A stretch of DNA of 6,748 bases from JALYGJ01 sp036558545 (GTDB lineage: Bacteria > Chloroflexota > Limnocylindria > Limnocylindrales > CSP1-4), in the NCBI GenBank assembly GCA_036558545.1, contig DATBFJ010000081.1, positions 1 to 6,748 on the forward strand. The letters run 5' to 3'. Below the pieces are notes generated by a model, which made no database searches, was not told the origin of the DNA, and saw only the letters and a list, made by a program, of their open reading frames with translations. The translations under genes and the position numbers were made by a program. Positions 1 through 6,354 of the stretch are shown here, one piece after another. Positions within the stretch are counted from its first letter, which is position 1. Each line of letters starts with the position of its first letter.

Positions 1-338
1 TCAACCCCGACCACACGGCCAGGCTCGCCGCCTACTGGGCCGAGGCACTGGGTGGCCCGGCGAGCTATTCAGCGAACTTCGGCGATGAGTCAGATGTCGT
101 GCGCATGCACAGCGGCAACGGCGAGCACGACGAGATGAATCAGCGCGCCATTGCCGCGTTCGATCAGGCGCTGGCACAAGCCGGCTTGACGAGCGAGCCC
201 CTCAAAGGCGCCCTGCACGATTACTTCGCCTGGGCGACGACGCATTCGATGGCGATGTACCACCAGTCGGCCGACGACGTGCCCGCCGGTATGAAAATCC
301 CGCACTGGACGTGGAAAGGATTGAACCTCGTCGAATAA
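1..338 (+). CDS. Group II truncated haemoglobin, C-terminal part (5' end outside window)
   Basis: The frame starting at base 3 is open from the window edge to a TAA at 336-338, giving about 111 residues. The visible part carries a stretch beginning NPDHTARLAAYWAEALGG, followed by an S-Y-S segment and then VVRMHSGNGEHDEMN. The His at 102-104 sits where the proximal haem-binding F8 His falls in group II (trHbO/YjbI-like) globins. The rest reads as the G and H helices (AFDQALAQAGL, then LHDYFAWATTHSM). The C-terminal tail ends in a Trp-rich stretch (PHWTWKGLNLVE). Family members bind haem and oxygen or other small ligands in the cytoplasm and are linked to oxygen, NO or peroxide chemistry; the role here is inferred. 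The N-terminal helices with the distal pocket lie outside the window, so subgroup and ligand preference cannot be read. An ATG at 99 is internal and not the real start. The gene converges on the chitinase gene. Confidence 0.8.
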   Translation, partial: NPDHTARLAAYWAEALGGPASYSANFGDESDVVRMHSGNGEHDEMNQRAIAAFDQALAQAGLTSEPLKGALHDYFAWATTHSMAMYHQSADDVPAGMKIPHWTWKGLNLVE

Positions 339-394
339 CCCGACTACGCGTCGTGGCGCGCACGTGGAACCAAGTCGACGATGGTGTTCCCCGT

Positions 395-1423
395 CTATGG
401 GCCAGTGAAGCCCTTCAGTGCGCGTGTGAATGCCCAATGTCGTTGGGCAATTCCGGAGCAATCGTCTGATCCGGGATTGCCGGGACAGCCGCCGTTGTCG
501 CGCTGGATGGCCCAGAACGATAGAACGGCCATACCCTTCGACTCCGCGAACGATCGAACCTGCTTCGCGTCGGAGACCGTCGTCGTCTCGATGTCCGTCG
601 GGTAGTCGTCGCGGCCGATCATCAGCGTCGCACCGAGGTGTTTCCAGACCTGCGCGCCCGACTTGGACGGAAGCAGCGTCGCGAGCTGGGAATGCACTCC
701 CTTGAGAGCGCTGATCGCTGAGTCGCCCATGTCCTGATCGACGCCGTCGTAATAGTCGAAGACCATCGGCTGCACAACATCGATGTGCACGCCGTTGTCG
801 ATCGCGTTTTGGAGAACCGCCATGCCGTCGCTCTCGAGTCCGTCGCGCGAAGTCGGCAGCGTGTACGAGATCGTGAGCGGGCGGTTGTGCGCAGACGCCC
901 AGTCCTGGAGAAGCTTGATCGCCTTGTTTCGACGGTCGATGCCGTTGGTCCGCCCAAGCGACCGGCCCTCGATGTCCATGTCCAGCCGGCTGACGTCGTA
1001 CATCGTTACGACCTGCTCGTAGGCCTGGGCGACCCGCGACGCGTCCTTGCACGAATCACCTATCTCGCGACCATGCTGGTCTGCAGACCAGCCGCCGAAC
1101 GAAATGGTGACGTCGCCGCCCTTCGAGCGCAGGTTGTCCAGGTCATTCAGGTAGTCCCCGTCAGCGACCTTTCGGCCGCTGTCGCCGTTCCAGGCCAGGG
1201 TGCACGAGTTCCGACCGAGCGTCTCGAGGAACGCCATCGTGAAGTACCGCGCTCCCGATTGAGTTGCCGTGGCCGCGAGCTTGTCGCTCGTCCAGCTCTC
1301 GAAATACGGCGAGAAGACGTGGCGTGGCATCGGCGTGGCTGCGAACGCGGCCGCCGGGTTGACCAGGACGAGGAGCGTGGCCAGAAACCCGAAGGTCGCA
1401 GCGATGGATCTAATCCTGGTCAT
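395..1423 (-). CDS. Secreted GH18 chitinase-like glycoside hydrolase
   Basis: This 342-residue protein has a clear Sec signal peptide: Arg near the start, a hydrophobic core at about residues 9-23 and likely cleavage near A28/A29. Only a single GH18 TIM-barrel follows. Visible GH18 motifs are the barrel-strand motif ISFGGWS at 107-113, the catalytic motif with D148, D150 and E152 (RLDMDIEG), a tyrosine motif DYY at 223-225 and a late W304. E152 would be the proton donor and D150 would support substrate-assisted hydrolysis of beta-1,4-GlcNAc linkages. The first Asp of the classic DxxDxDxE is Ser (S145). This reduced DxDxE form is, as I recall, normal in one actinobacterial chitinase subfamily. 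C74/C125 and C313/C322 could form disulfides after export. No chitin-binding or linker domain is present. The ATG at 1423 is chosen for its signal peptide and the SD 7 nt upstream. The gene overlaps the upstream hydrolase by 14 nt, so the two are probably co-transcribed and translationally coupled. Substrate could be chitin, chito-oligomers or another GlcNAc polymer. Confidence 0.85.
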   Translation of the reverse strand: MTRIRSIAATFGFLATLLVLVNPAAAFAATPMPRHVFSPYFESWTSDKLAATATQSGARYFTMAFLETLGRNSCTLAWNGDSGRKVADGDYLNDLDNLRSKGGDVTISFGGWSADQHGREIGDSCKDASRVAQAYEQVVTMYDVSRLDMDIEGRSLGRTNGIDRRNKAIKLLQDWASAHNRPLTISYTLPTSRDGLESDGMAVLQNAIDNGVHIDVVQPMVFDYYDGVDQDMGDSAISALKGVHSQLATLLPSKSGAQVWKHLGATLMIGRDDYPTDIETTTVSDAKQVRSFAESKGMAVLSFWAIQRDNGGCPGNPGSDDCSGIAQRHWAFTRALKGFTGP

Positions 1424-2288
1424 CGAGGATCTCCTTTAGCGTTACCGCGAAGGCGTCGGGGTCGCTGGGTTCCCACTCGCTCTTGTTGAAGCCGCCGTGG
1501 CCGCCCGGAAACGTGACGACTTTACTGCCGAGCCGGGCGGCCACCGCGTGCGCGCCGCGATTCGCCATCTGATCCGTTGAGATCTCGCCCGCACCAAGCA
1601 CGATGTGAGTTGGTGCGGCGCGCAAAGCCGCCCAATTCGGCTCATACGTCGTGATTGCCACCATGCTCGGCCCCAACAGAGGGTCCGTGCGGTTGCCGTC
1701 GTCAGCTGCGGGCATGCCGAACGACTGAGGATCGGGCGGCGGCTGAGCGACCGTGTCTGCCGTCATCAGGCCCTTGTGCCCGGTAATCGCGATGAAATGG
1801 GCCATGCCTGCGCCAAGGCCGCGCTGTTCGTACGTGCGGTGAATCGCCTCTACGGCGGCCGTTGCGAACTCGGCGTCGGGCAGCGCGCTCGCCAGCGGCG
1901 GCTCATGCGCCACGAGCGTGTGAACGTCATCCGGGTATTTCGCCACCAACGCCAGGGCGTTGATTGCGCCGCCGCTGCTCGCAAACATGTCGACCGAACC
2001 CATCCCGGCGGCCCGGATGACCTTATGCAGGTCGTCCGCGTGCTCGTCAGGCCCAGTAGCGACGCTCGGATCTTTCTTCTGGCTGCGCTCAGCGCCGCGC
2101 GGGTCGTATGTGATCAGGGTTCGGTCGGGAAAGAGCCCGGAAAGTGTCTGGAATCCACTGGCTCCCATTGGCTGGCCAATGAGCATCAACGGCCGCCTGG
2201 TCGCGTCAGGGCGCTCGACAACGTCGTATACGACGGTCGCGCCGGGCACATCGATCGTCCGGGTCGACAAGGTATTCACGGCATTCAC
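1410..2288 (-). CDS. Alpha/beta hydrolase fold protein
   Basis: This 292-residue cytoplasmic protein has no signal peptide. The alpha/beta hydrolase elements appear in order. They are an oxyanion-loop region LIGQPMGASG (36-45), a YDPRG turn (61-65), a nucleophile elbow FASSGGA with S105 as likely nucleophile, an AHEPPL segment (127-132), a candidate acid at E235 or D239, and a catalytic His at H264 in PGGHGGF. The nucleophile elbow reads A-S-S-G-G, so the first Gly of GxSxG is Ala, a small and tolerated change. The fold covers esterases, epoxide hydrolases, haloperoxidase-like enzymes and C-C hydrolases, and nothing here fixes the substrate. The start is GTG at 2288, placed 5 nt after a strong SD; a second in-frame GTG at 2279 is less well spaced. 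It is the first gene of a two-gene operon with the secreted chitinase. A joint role in chitin use is possible but not shown. Confidence 0.85.
   Translation of the reverse strand: MNAVNTLSTRTIDVPGATVVYDVVERPDATRRPLMLIGQPMGASGFQTLSGLFPDRTLITYDPRGAERSQKKDPSVATGPDEHADDLHKVIRAAGMGSVDMFASSGGAINALALVAKYPDDVHTLVAHEPPLASALPDAEFATAAVEAIHRTYEQRGLGAGMAHFIAITGHKGLMTADTVAQPPPDPQSFGMPAADDGNRTDPLLGPSMVAITTYEPNWAALRAAPTHIVLGAGEISTDQMANRGAHAVAARLGSKVVTFPGGHGGFNKSEWEPSDPDAFAVTLKEILDDQD
1431..1437 (-). promoter_or_regulatory. Shine-Dalgarno of the chitinase gene, inside the hydrolase gene
   Basis: Read on the minus strand this is AAAGGAG, 7 nt before the ATG at 1423. It lies within the last codons of the alpha/beta hydrolase gene, which ends at 1410. 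The placement supports both the chosen chitinase start and translational coupling between the two genes. Confidence 0.75.
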
Positions 2289-2293
2289 GGCTG

Positions 2294-2302
2294 TCCTCCT
2301 TT
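2294..2302 (-). promoter_or_regulatory. Strong Shine-Dalgarno of the alpha/beta hydrolase gene
   Basis: Read on the minus strand this is AAAGGAGGA, a near-complete anti-16S match, 5 nt before the GTG at 2288. It decides the GTG start over the later in-frame GTG. Confidence 0.8.
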
Positions 2303-2341
2303 GTCAGGTGCCAGCCTATTCCGTGTGCTCGCAGGCGGCAC

Positions 2342-2348
2342 AGGAGAG
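2342..2348 (+). promoter_or_regulatory. Probable Shine-Dalgarno of the C39-like gene
   Basis: AGGAGAG lies just before the ATG at 2351; its GGAG core is 4 nt from the start, slightly short. It favours the 2351 start. The next in-frame ATGs (2366 and 2384) have no SD, although 2384 would give the more typical signal peptide. Confidence 0.5.
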
Positions 2349-2350
2349 CC

Positions 2351-3061
2351 ATGCGCTCGACGCACATGGGCCAAACTTGCGCGATGCGTTTCTTGTCTCG
2401 TGTTTCCGCCGGAGTCGTGCTGGCCCTCGCCCTGCTGACGATGGCCGCGTCGCCATCGCTGGGCGCCGCGTGGAGTGGTCGGTTCAGCGTGTACACCAAG
2501 GGCTCATTCAGCTACCAGCACCTCAACTACACGTGCGTCGGGGCGAGCGTCCAGATGATGCTCAACATGGTCGACGGCACGACCAAGCATTCCGCGACCG
2601 CTCAGAAGAACTACTGGCAGTACGGCCGTGACCACAGCAAGCACAAGCCGGGCAACAACGGCGTAGATCCGGTGGGCTGGGTTGCGGCGCTCGAGCACTT
2701 TGGCGCGGGCGATTACGCGGTCAACGTCGCACCGCGCTTCCAAGCGGGTCTGCAGACGCTGGCAGCTGCGATGCGAGCCACCGACCGACCCGTCGGGCTC
2801 TTTGTCGACGCGGGCGGACACGCCTGGGTGATGACGGGCTTCGAGAGCACGGCCGATCCCGCGACGGCGTCCAGCTTCAAGGTGACGGCCGTGCAGGCAA
2901 TGGGGCCGCTCTATCCCGACGGGACGATAAATGGCCATCCGTACGACCCAGGGCCGGGCACGTGGCTGTCGCTCGATCAGCTGCGCAAGAAGTTCACGCC
3001 CATGAAGTGGAAGATCGCGCCCGAGTGGAGCGGCCGCTGGATCGCGGTCATTCCCGACTAG
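2351..3061 (+). CDS. Secreted C39-like papain-fold protein (putative cysteine peptidase)
   Basis: This protein has 236 residues from the ATG at 2351, or 225 from the ATG at 2384. From M12 on it reads as a signal peptide: Arg at 13 and 17, a hydrophobic stretch at 20-33 and likely cleavage near A39/A40. The mature part has the layout of C39-like proteins. Q56 lies six residues before C62 in NYTCVGASVQMMLN, fitting the oxyanion Gln and nucleophilic Cys. H157 in GGHAWVMTGF fits the catalytic His. The acidic residue usually found in a later D-P motif is not evident: the matching stretch reads VQAMGPLYPDG, with Gly before Pro. It is therefore either a cysteine peptidase with a shifted or absent third residue, or a non-peptidase relative. 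It would act outside the cytoplasmic membrane on an unknown substrate. The cupin-cyclase gene follows after 11 nt, which suggests one transcript. The start is uncertain: the SD favours 2351 and signal-peptide length favours 2384. Confidence 0.65.
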   Translation: MRSTHMGQTCAMRFLSRVSAGVVLALALLTMAASPSLGAAWSGRFSVYTKGSFSYQHLNYTCVGASVQMMLNMVDGTTKHSATAQKNYWQYGRDHSKHKPGNNGVDPVGWVAALEHFGAGDYAVNVAPRFQAGLQTLAAAMRATDRPVGLFVDAGGHAWVMTGFESTADPATASSFKVTAVQAMGPLYPDGTINGHPYDPGPGTWLSLDQLRKKFTPMKWKIAPEWSGRWIAVIPD

Positions 3062-3072
3062 CCGCTCGAAAC

Positions 3073-3921
3073 GTGAGCCAGATCCGCTCAAAGCGCTGGG
3101 ACGAGCCGGACGAAGTTCGTCGTTTCGAGTTCATGGACTCGTCCCTCATCGAGATCGGTTCGATACCCATCGGGCGTGCGGTTCTGTCGCCCGGATGGCG
3201 TTGGTCAACGAGCATCGGCCCTGTCTCTGGCGACAAGTCTTGCCAGGTCCATCACATCCAGATGGTCATATCGGGCCGCATCGCCTTCGAGATGGACGAC
3301 GGTGAGAGTGGCGAGTTCGGTCCCGATACGGTCGTCGATGTTCCGCCCGGCCACGACGCGTGGGTCGTGGGCCACGAGCCCGTCGTGCTCATCGATTTCG
3401 CGGGCAATGTCGCCTATGTGGGCGTTTCGGCCGGCCACCAGCGCATCGTCACGACGATCCTGCTGTCCGACATCGTCGATTCGACCGCCACAGCGGCGCG
3501 ACTCGGCGACGTTCGCTGGCGCCAGCTTCTCGCGGAGCACAACCGGATTGTGCGCAACCGGTTCGAGCGCTTCGACGCACGCGAGATCAACACGACCGGC
3601 GACGGCTTCATCGCGACGTTCTCGAGCGCGATTGCCGCGCTCCGCTGTGGGGTAGCCATCGCAGCGGACGTAGCGAGAACCGGCCTCAACGTGCGCGTTG
3701 GTGTGCACACGGGCGAGGTCGAAGTTGTCGGCGACGATTTGCGCGGCGTTGCGGTTCACGAGGCGGCGCGAATCATGTCCCTGGCCGGACCGTCGGAAGT
3801 GCTCACGTCGACGATCACCAGAACCCTTGTAGAGGGCAGCGGCCTGGAGTTCGACGACCGCGGCAGTCACCTCGTGAAGGGCCTCGACCAGCCGATCGAG
3901 ATCTACGCGCTCAAGCCGTAA
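3073..3921 (+). CDS. Cupin domain fused to class III adenylate/guanylate cyclase domain
   Basis: This protein has 282 residues from the GTG at 3073. Residues 1-115 are a cupin of a family I recognise by SKRWDEPDEVRRFE near the start, an SPGWRWS segment, H60/H61 before VISGR, and PPGHDAWVVG at 91-100. Residues 122-282 are a class III nucleotidyl cyclase domain. The two metal Asps are D133 (SDIVDST) and D177 (TTGDGF). D222 is at the second specificity position (DDLRG) and R233 is the transition-state Arg (VHEAARI, H229 in the usual Asn place). Family members make cAMP or cGMP. The usual purine-specifying Lys before TTGDG is Asn here (N173, codon AAC at 3589), so ATP preference is doubtful. No membrane segment is seen, so it is probably a soluble sensor-cyclase whose cupin binds a metal or small ligand. 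GTG 3073 is preferred because it keeps the conserved cupin N-terminus. An ATG at 2962 would overlap the upstream gene by 100 nt with non-conserved sequence, and an ATG at 3133 would cut the cupin. No SD is visible, so coupling with the C39-like gene is likely. Confidence 0.85.
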   Translation: MSQIRSKRWDEPDEVRRFEFMDSSLIEIGSIPIGRAVLSPGWRWSTSIGPVSGDKSCQVHHIQMVISGRIAFEMDDGESGEFGPDTVVDVPPGHDAWVVGHEPVVLIDFAGNVAYVGVSAGHQRIVTTILLSDIVDSTATAARLGDVRWRQLLAEHNRIVRNRFERFDAREINTTGDGFIATFSSAIAALRCGVAIAADVARTGLNVRVGVHTGEVEVVGDDLRGVAVHEAARIMSLAGPSEVLTSTITRTLVEGSGLEFDDRGSHLVKGLDQPIEIYALKP

Positions 3922-3938
3922 GGATCATTCGGCTGCTT

Positions 3939-4056
3939 GGACGGAATACGTCCGCCATTTCGCGATTCTGTCCCCGTTTCTTGCCTCCGGGACGACATGG
4001 GTCCCACACAACCGACGACACGACTGATTCATCGAAATCATGGACCGGTATCGTCC
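3939..4056. repeat. Three regularly spaced GGAC-N7-GTCC inverted repeats
   Basis: The convergent intergenic region holds three 15-bp dyads of identical geometry: 3939-3953 (GGAC, ggaatac, GTCC), 3990-4004 (GGAC, gacatgg, GTCC) and 4042-4056 (GGAC, cggtatc, GTCC). Their starts are 51 and 52 bp apart, close to five helical turns. Each extends by a base pair: GGACG/CGTCC, GGGAC/GTCCC and TGGAC/GTCCA. A further GTCCC at 3970-3974 can pair with the GGGAC at 3989-3993 as an alternative stem. The first dyad is 17 nt after the cyclase stop. The third lies 25 nt beyond the kinase-phospholyase stop on the other strand. Weak terminators are possible, but no proper T-run follows. An array of protein-binding sites is an alternative. 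Confidence 0.5.
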
Positions 4057-4081
4057 AAACGACCGAAAGGCTAGAGATCCT

Positions 4082-6343
4082 TCACGCGCTCAAGATCTGC
4101 GTCAGAGTGGCCACCAGCTGGTCGGCGTTTCGGCGACTGAATACGAGCGGCGGCCGGATCTTGAGGACATTGCCGTGCCGGCCTGTCGTGCCGATCAAGA
4201 CACCCGCCTGGCGCATCGATTCGACAACTTCCTTTGCTGACGCGGCGTCTTCCATCTCGACGCCGACCGCCAGGCCAATCTGTCGGACCTCTTTGATCTG
4301 CGGACTGTCGATCGCGCGTAGATGCTCGCCCAGGTGGTCGCCGACCGTCCGGGCGTTGTCGATGATCCGTTCGTCGTCCATGACTTCGAGCACGGCCAAT
4401 GCGGCGGCCATGGCGACCGGATTGCCGCCGAAAGTGCTGAAGAACTCTGGCTGGGGCGCGAAGGCCCTGGCAAGCTCAGCGCGCGTAATGACGGCCGCGA
4501 CCGGATGGCCGTTGCCCATCGGCTTGCCCACCGTGACGATGTCCGGCGTGATGCCCAGCCGCTGGTAGCCCCACATCGCGGCGCCCGTTCGGCCGTGGCC
4601 GCTCTGGACTTCGTCCGCGACCCATAGCGCGCCCGCTTCGTGGGTCTGCCGCACCAACTCTGTCGCGACGTCGCGCGGCAGGTCGATGATGCCGTCGCTC
4701 GTCAGAACGCCATCCATGATCGCCACCGCGACCGGAAAACCCGCCGCCTGGAGGTCAGTTACCGCGCGGGCGAACTCCTCGACAGCTGCCGACGGTCGCC
4801 AGGTTCGAACATGGGCCGGTTCCTTCCCGGCAATCCAATCCTCCGGCGTGAGCGCGCTGATTGCTTCCGTGATGCCGTGGTACGCATAGTCGGAGGCGAT
4901 CCCGCCCGTCCCACCGGTCGCGGCACGCCCGATGCGCCAGGCAATGTCGTTCGCTTCCGAGCCAGAGTTAACGAACATGACCGTGTCGAGCGCGCCGCCC
5001 GTCGAAGCGATCAGTCGCTCCGCGACTTCGAGGGCGGTTTCGTGGAGGTAGCGCATGTTCGTGTTGAGGCGGCGCGCCTGGCGGGCTATCGCTTCGACGA
5101 CGCGCGGATGCTCGTGGCCCACGACAGGCACGTTGTTGTACGCGTCGAGGTAGCGCCTGCCCGGCCCGTAGAGCCAAACACCACTGCCCCGCGAGAGGTG
5201 AATCGGATCGCGATAGCTAGGCGGAGTCATCGCCGGCCCGATTACGCGCTCGCGACGCTCGACGAGATCAGGCACCGACCAACCGCTGCCTGGCTCACGA
5301 CCTCCCAGCCTGCGGCGGACCTCGTCCCAGCCAAGACCTTCGAATAGACGCAGGATCTTTTCGGCCTGCGCACCCAGGTGCGGGAAGAGCGCCGGGTCGT
5401 CGGACGAATACAGGCGGGCGCGCGATGAGGGAATGACGATGCCAGCGCACATTCGCGCGGCGAGCAACTCGCCGACGATCCGGCGCTCCTCCGTCTCCAG
5501 CGGCGTGATGCGCTCGTAACCGTCCAGGGCGATGCGCGCGACCCGAAAGAACTCGTCCTGGTCTTGCTCGCGACCGTCGACGACCGTCTCCAGGACCGCC
5601 GCAAGATCCACGACCAGTGCCGACCAGCTCGCATCCCCGAAATCGATTATGCCGGTGATGAATCCGTCTTCGTCGACGAGGGTGTTCGAGGCGCAGTGGT
5701 CCGTGTGGATTACCTGGTGGCGGAGAGTCGGTAGCAACGGCGTGACTTGCTGCTCGTAGCGCTCTAGGGAGCGCTCGACCAGTGCTCTGAGTCCCGTGTC
5801 GGCGACTGAGTTCAGCAACGGTCGAAGCAACAGCGCGTTCTGGACGTCCCACAACATCACGCGACCGGCTGCAGGACTCCAGAAGCCGCGCAACGCGCGG
5901 CCAACACGGGCGACCGTCGCGCCCCAATCGAGCACCGCGGCGTCGCTGAGGCTCGCGCCCTCTACACCGGCACGGCCGGGCAGACGGTCGTACATCCGCG
6001 CGTAGTGCGTGTCGCTGCCGCGAGTAATTCGAGCCTTGAAGTCGCGACTGCCCGGCACCTGCCAGGGCAGCGCCACGGGAAGACCATTGTCTACTTCGAC
6101 GATGCGCTGGGCCGCCAGGGCCTCCATGTCCAGTCGGGCAGGATCCTCTGCCGCGTTCGAGATCTTCAAAACGGCCGGCCGGGCCGCGTCGATAAGGAAG
6201 GTCTGGTCGCGCTCGCTGTTCGCCGGCGTGGCCTCCCCGTCAACGCCGAACAGCTCGCGTGAAAGAGCCGCCGCCTCTTCCTCAGTGAAAGTGGGCGGCG
6301 GCGCCGTCAGAACCGTATCGACGGCCGTGTCCCTCACGGCCAA
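4082..6343 (-). CDS. Bifunctional APH-family kinase / class III PLP phospholyase-type enzyme
   Basis: This 753-residue fusion begins with an APH/hydroxylysine-kinase-like domain (about 15-345). It has K60 in AVLKISN for ATP, the catalytic loop H213-T-D215-HCAS-N220 and metal-binding D234 in GIIDFGD. A linker (345-360) leads to a fold-type I class III PLP domain. That domain has LNTNMRYLHE (426-435), NSGSEAND (459-466) and Y488-H489-G490. It also has D577-E-V-Q580, the Schiff-base K607 in GKPMGNGHP and T637 in FFSTFGGNP. The GKPMGNGHP and LNTN-RYLH signatures match the ethanolamine-phosphate and phosphohydroxylysine phospholyases (ETNPPL, PHYKPL) better than ordinary omega-transaminases. In animals PHYKPL follows the separate kinase HYKK. 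The fusion suggests phosphorylation of an amino alcohol or hydroxy-amino acid, then PLP-dependent loss of phosphate and ammonia to give an aldehyde. Substrate is unknown, and ordinary transamination is not excluded. Longer proteobacterial relatives, as I recall, also carry an M23 peptidase domain, which is absent here. The start is TTG at 6343, limited by a stop just upstream, with GTG 6337 as alternative. Neither has an SD. Confidence 0.85.
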   Translation of the reverse strand: MAVRDTAVDTVLTAPPPTFTEEEAAALSRELFGVDGEATPANSERDQTFLIDAARPAVLKISNAAEDPARLDMEALAAQRIVEVDNGLPVALPWQVPGSRDFKARITRGSDTHYARMYDRLPGRAGVEGASLSDAAVLDWGATVARVGRALRGFWSPAAGRVMLWDVQNALLLRPLLNSVADTGLRALVERSLERYEQQVTPLLPTLRHQVIHTDHCASNTLVDEDGFITGIIDFGDASWSALVVDLAAVLETVVDGREQDQDEFFRVARIALDGYERITPLETEERRIVGELLAARMCAGIVIPSSRARLYSSDDPALFPHLGAQAEKILRLFEGLGWDEVRRRLGGREPGSGWSVPDLVERRERVIGPAMTPPSYRDPIHLSRGSGVWLYGPGRRYLDAYNNVPVVGHEHPRVVEAIARQARRLNTNMRYLHETALEVAERLIASTGGALDTVMFVNSGSEANDIAWRIGRAATGGTGGIASDYAYHGITEAISALTPEDWIAGKEPAHVRTWRPSAAVEEFARAVTDLQAAGFPVAVAIMDGVLTSDGIIDLPRDVATELVRQTHEAGALWVADEVQSGHGRTGAAMWGYQRLGITPDIVTVGKPMGNGHPVAAVITRAELARAFAPQPEFFSTFGGNPVAMAAALAVLEVMDDERIIDNARTVGDHLGEHLRAIDSPQIKEVRQIGLAVGVEMEDAASAKEVVESMRQAGVLIGTTGRHGNVLKIRPPLVFSRRNADQLVATLTQILSA

Positions 6344-6354
6344 AGGCTAACGGG

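Larger units (their letters stand above)
2289..2350. promoter_or_regulatory. Divergent promoter region of the hydrolase-chitinase operon and the C39-like gene
   Basis: These 62 bp separate two divergently read genes, so both promoters should lie here or just inside the coding starts. I see no convincing -35/-10 pair on either strand. The region holds the SD of each gene and a weak TGTGC-N9-GCACA dyad at 2324-2342 that touches the plus-strand SD. Confidence 0.4.

Noticed and set aside
366..390. GGAAC and GTTCC pair between the globin and chitinase genes as a terminator
   Set aside because: The stem is only 5 bp with a 15-nt loop and no T-run on either strand; too weak to call.
90..1052. Long minus-strand open frame (320 codons) over the globin and chitinase genes
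   Set aside because: It overlaps the GH18 gene on the same strand in another frame and has a low-complexity Arg-rich translation with no motif; it is a high-GC shadow.
2324..2342. TGTGC-N9-GCACA dyad upstream of the C39-like gene as a CRP/cAMP site
   Set aside because: Known CRP-type sites are TGTGA-N6-TCACA. The N9 spacing and C/G inner bases do not fit, and a 5-bp dyad is common by chance in GC-rich DNA.
2962..3072. ATG at 2962 as start of the cupin-cyclase gene
   Set aside because: It would overlap the C39-like gene by 100 nt and add 37 residues without cupin similarity; the GTG at 3073 begins right at the conserved part.
3109..3121. Perfect dyad GACGAA-G-TTCGTC
   Set aside because: It lies inside the cupin coding sequence over the conserved DEVRR residues, so codon constraint explains it well enough.
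3939..4056. The three spaced dyads as a short CRISPR array
   Set aside because: Only the 4-bp half-sites are conserved, the 7-bp centres differ, and there are no cas genes. Real CRISPR repeats are longer and nearly identical.
3360..4568. 402-codon plus-strand open frame through the cyclase, the intergenic gap and the PLP gene
   Set aside because: It runs out of frame over the clearly motif-bearing cyclase and antisense to the PLP domain, and its translation matches no recognisable family.
4640..5347. 235-codon plus-strand open frame antisense to the PLP and kinase domains
   Set aside because: The opposite strand carries intact PLP-enzyme motifs across the same span; this is an antisense shadow typical of GC-rich DNA.
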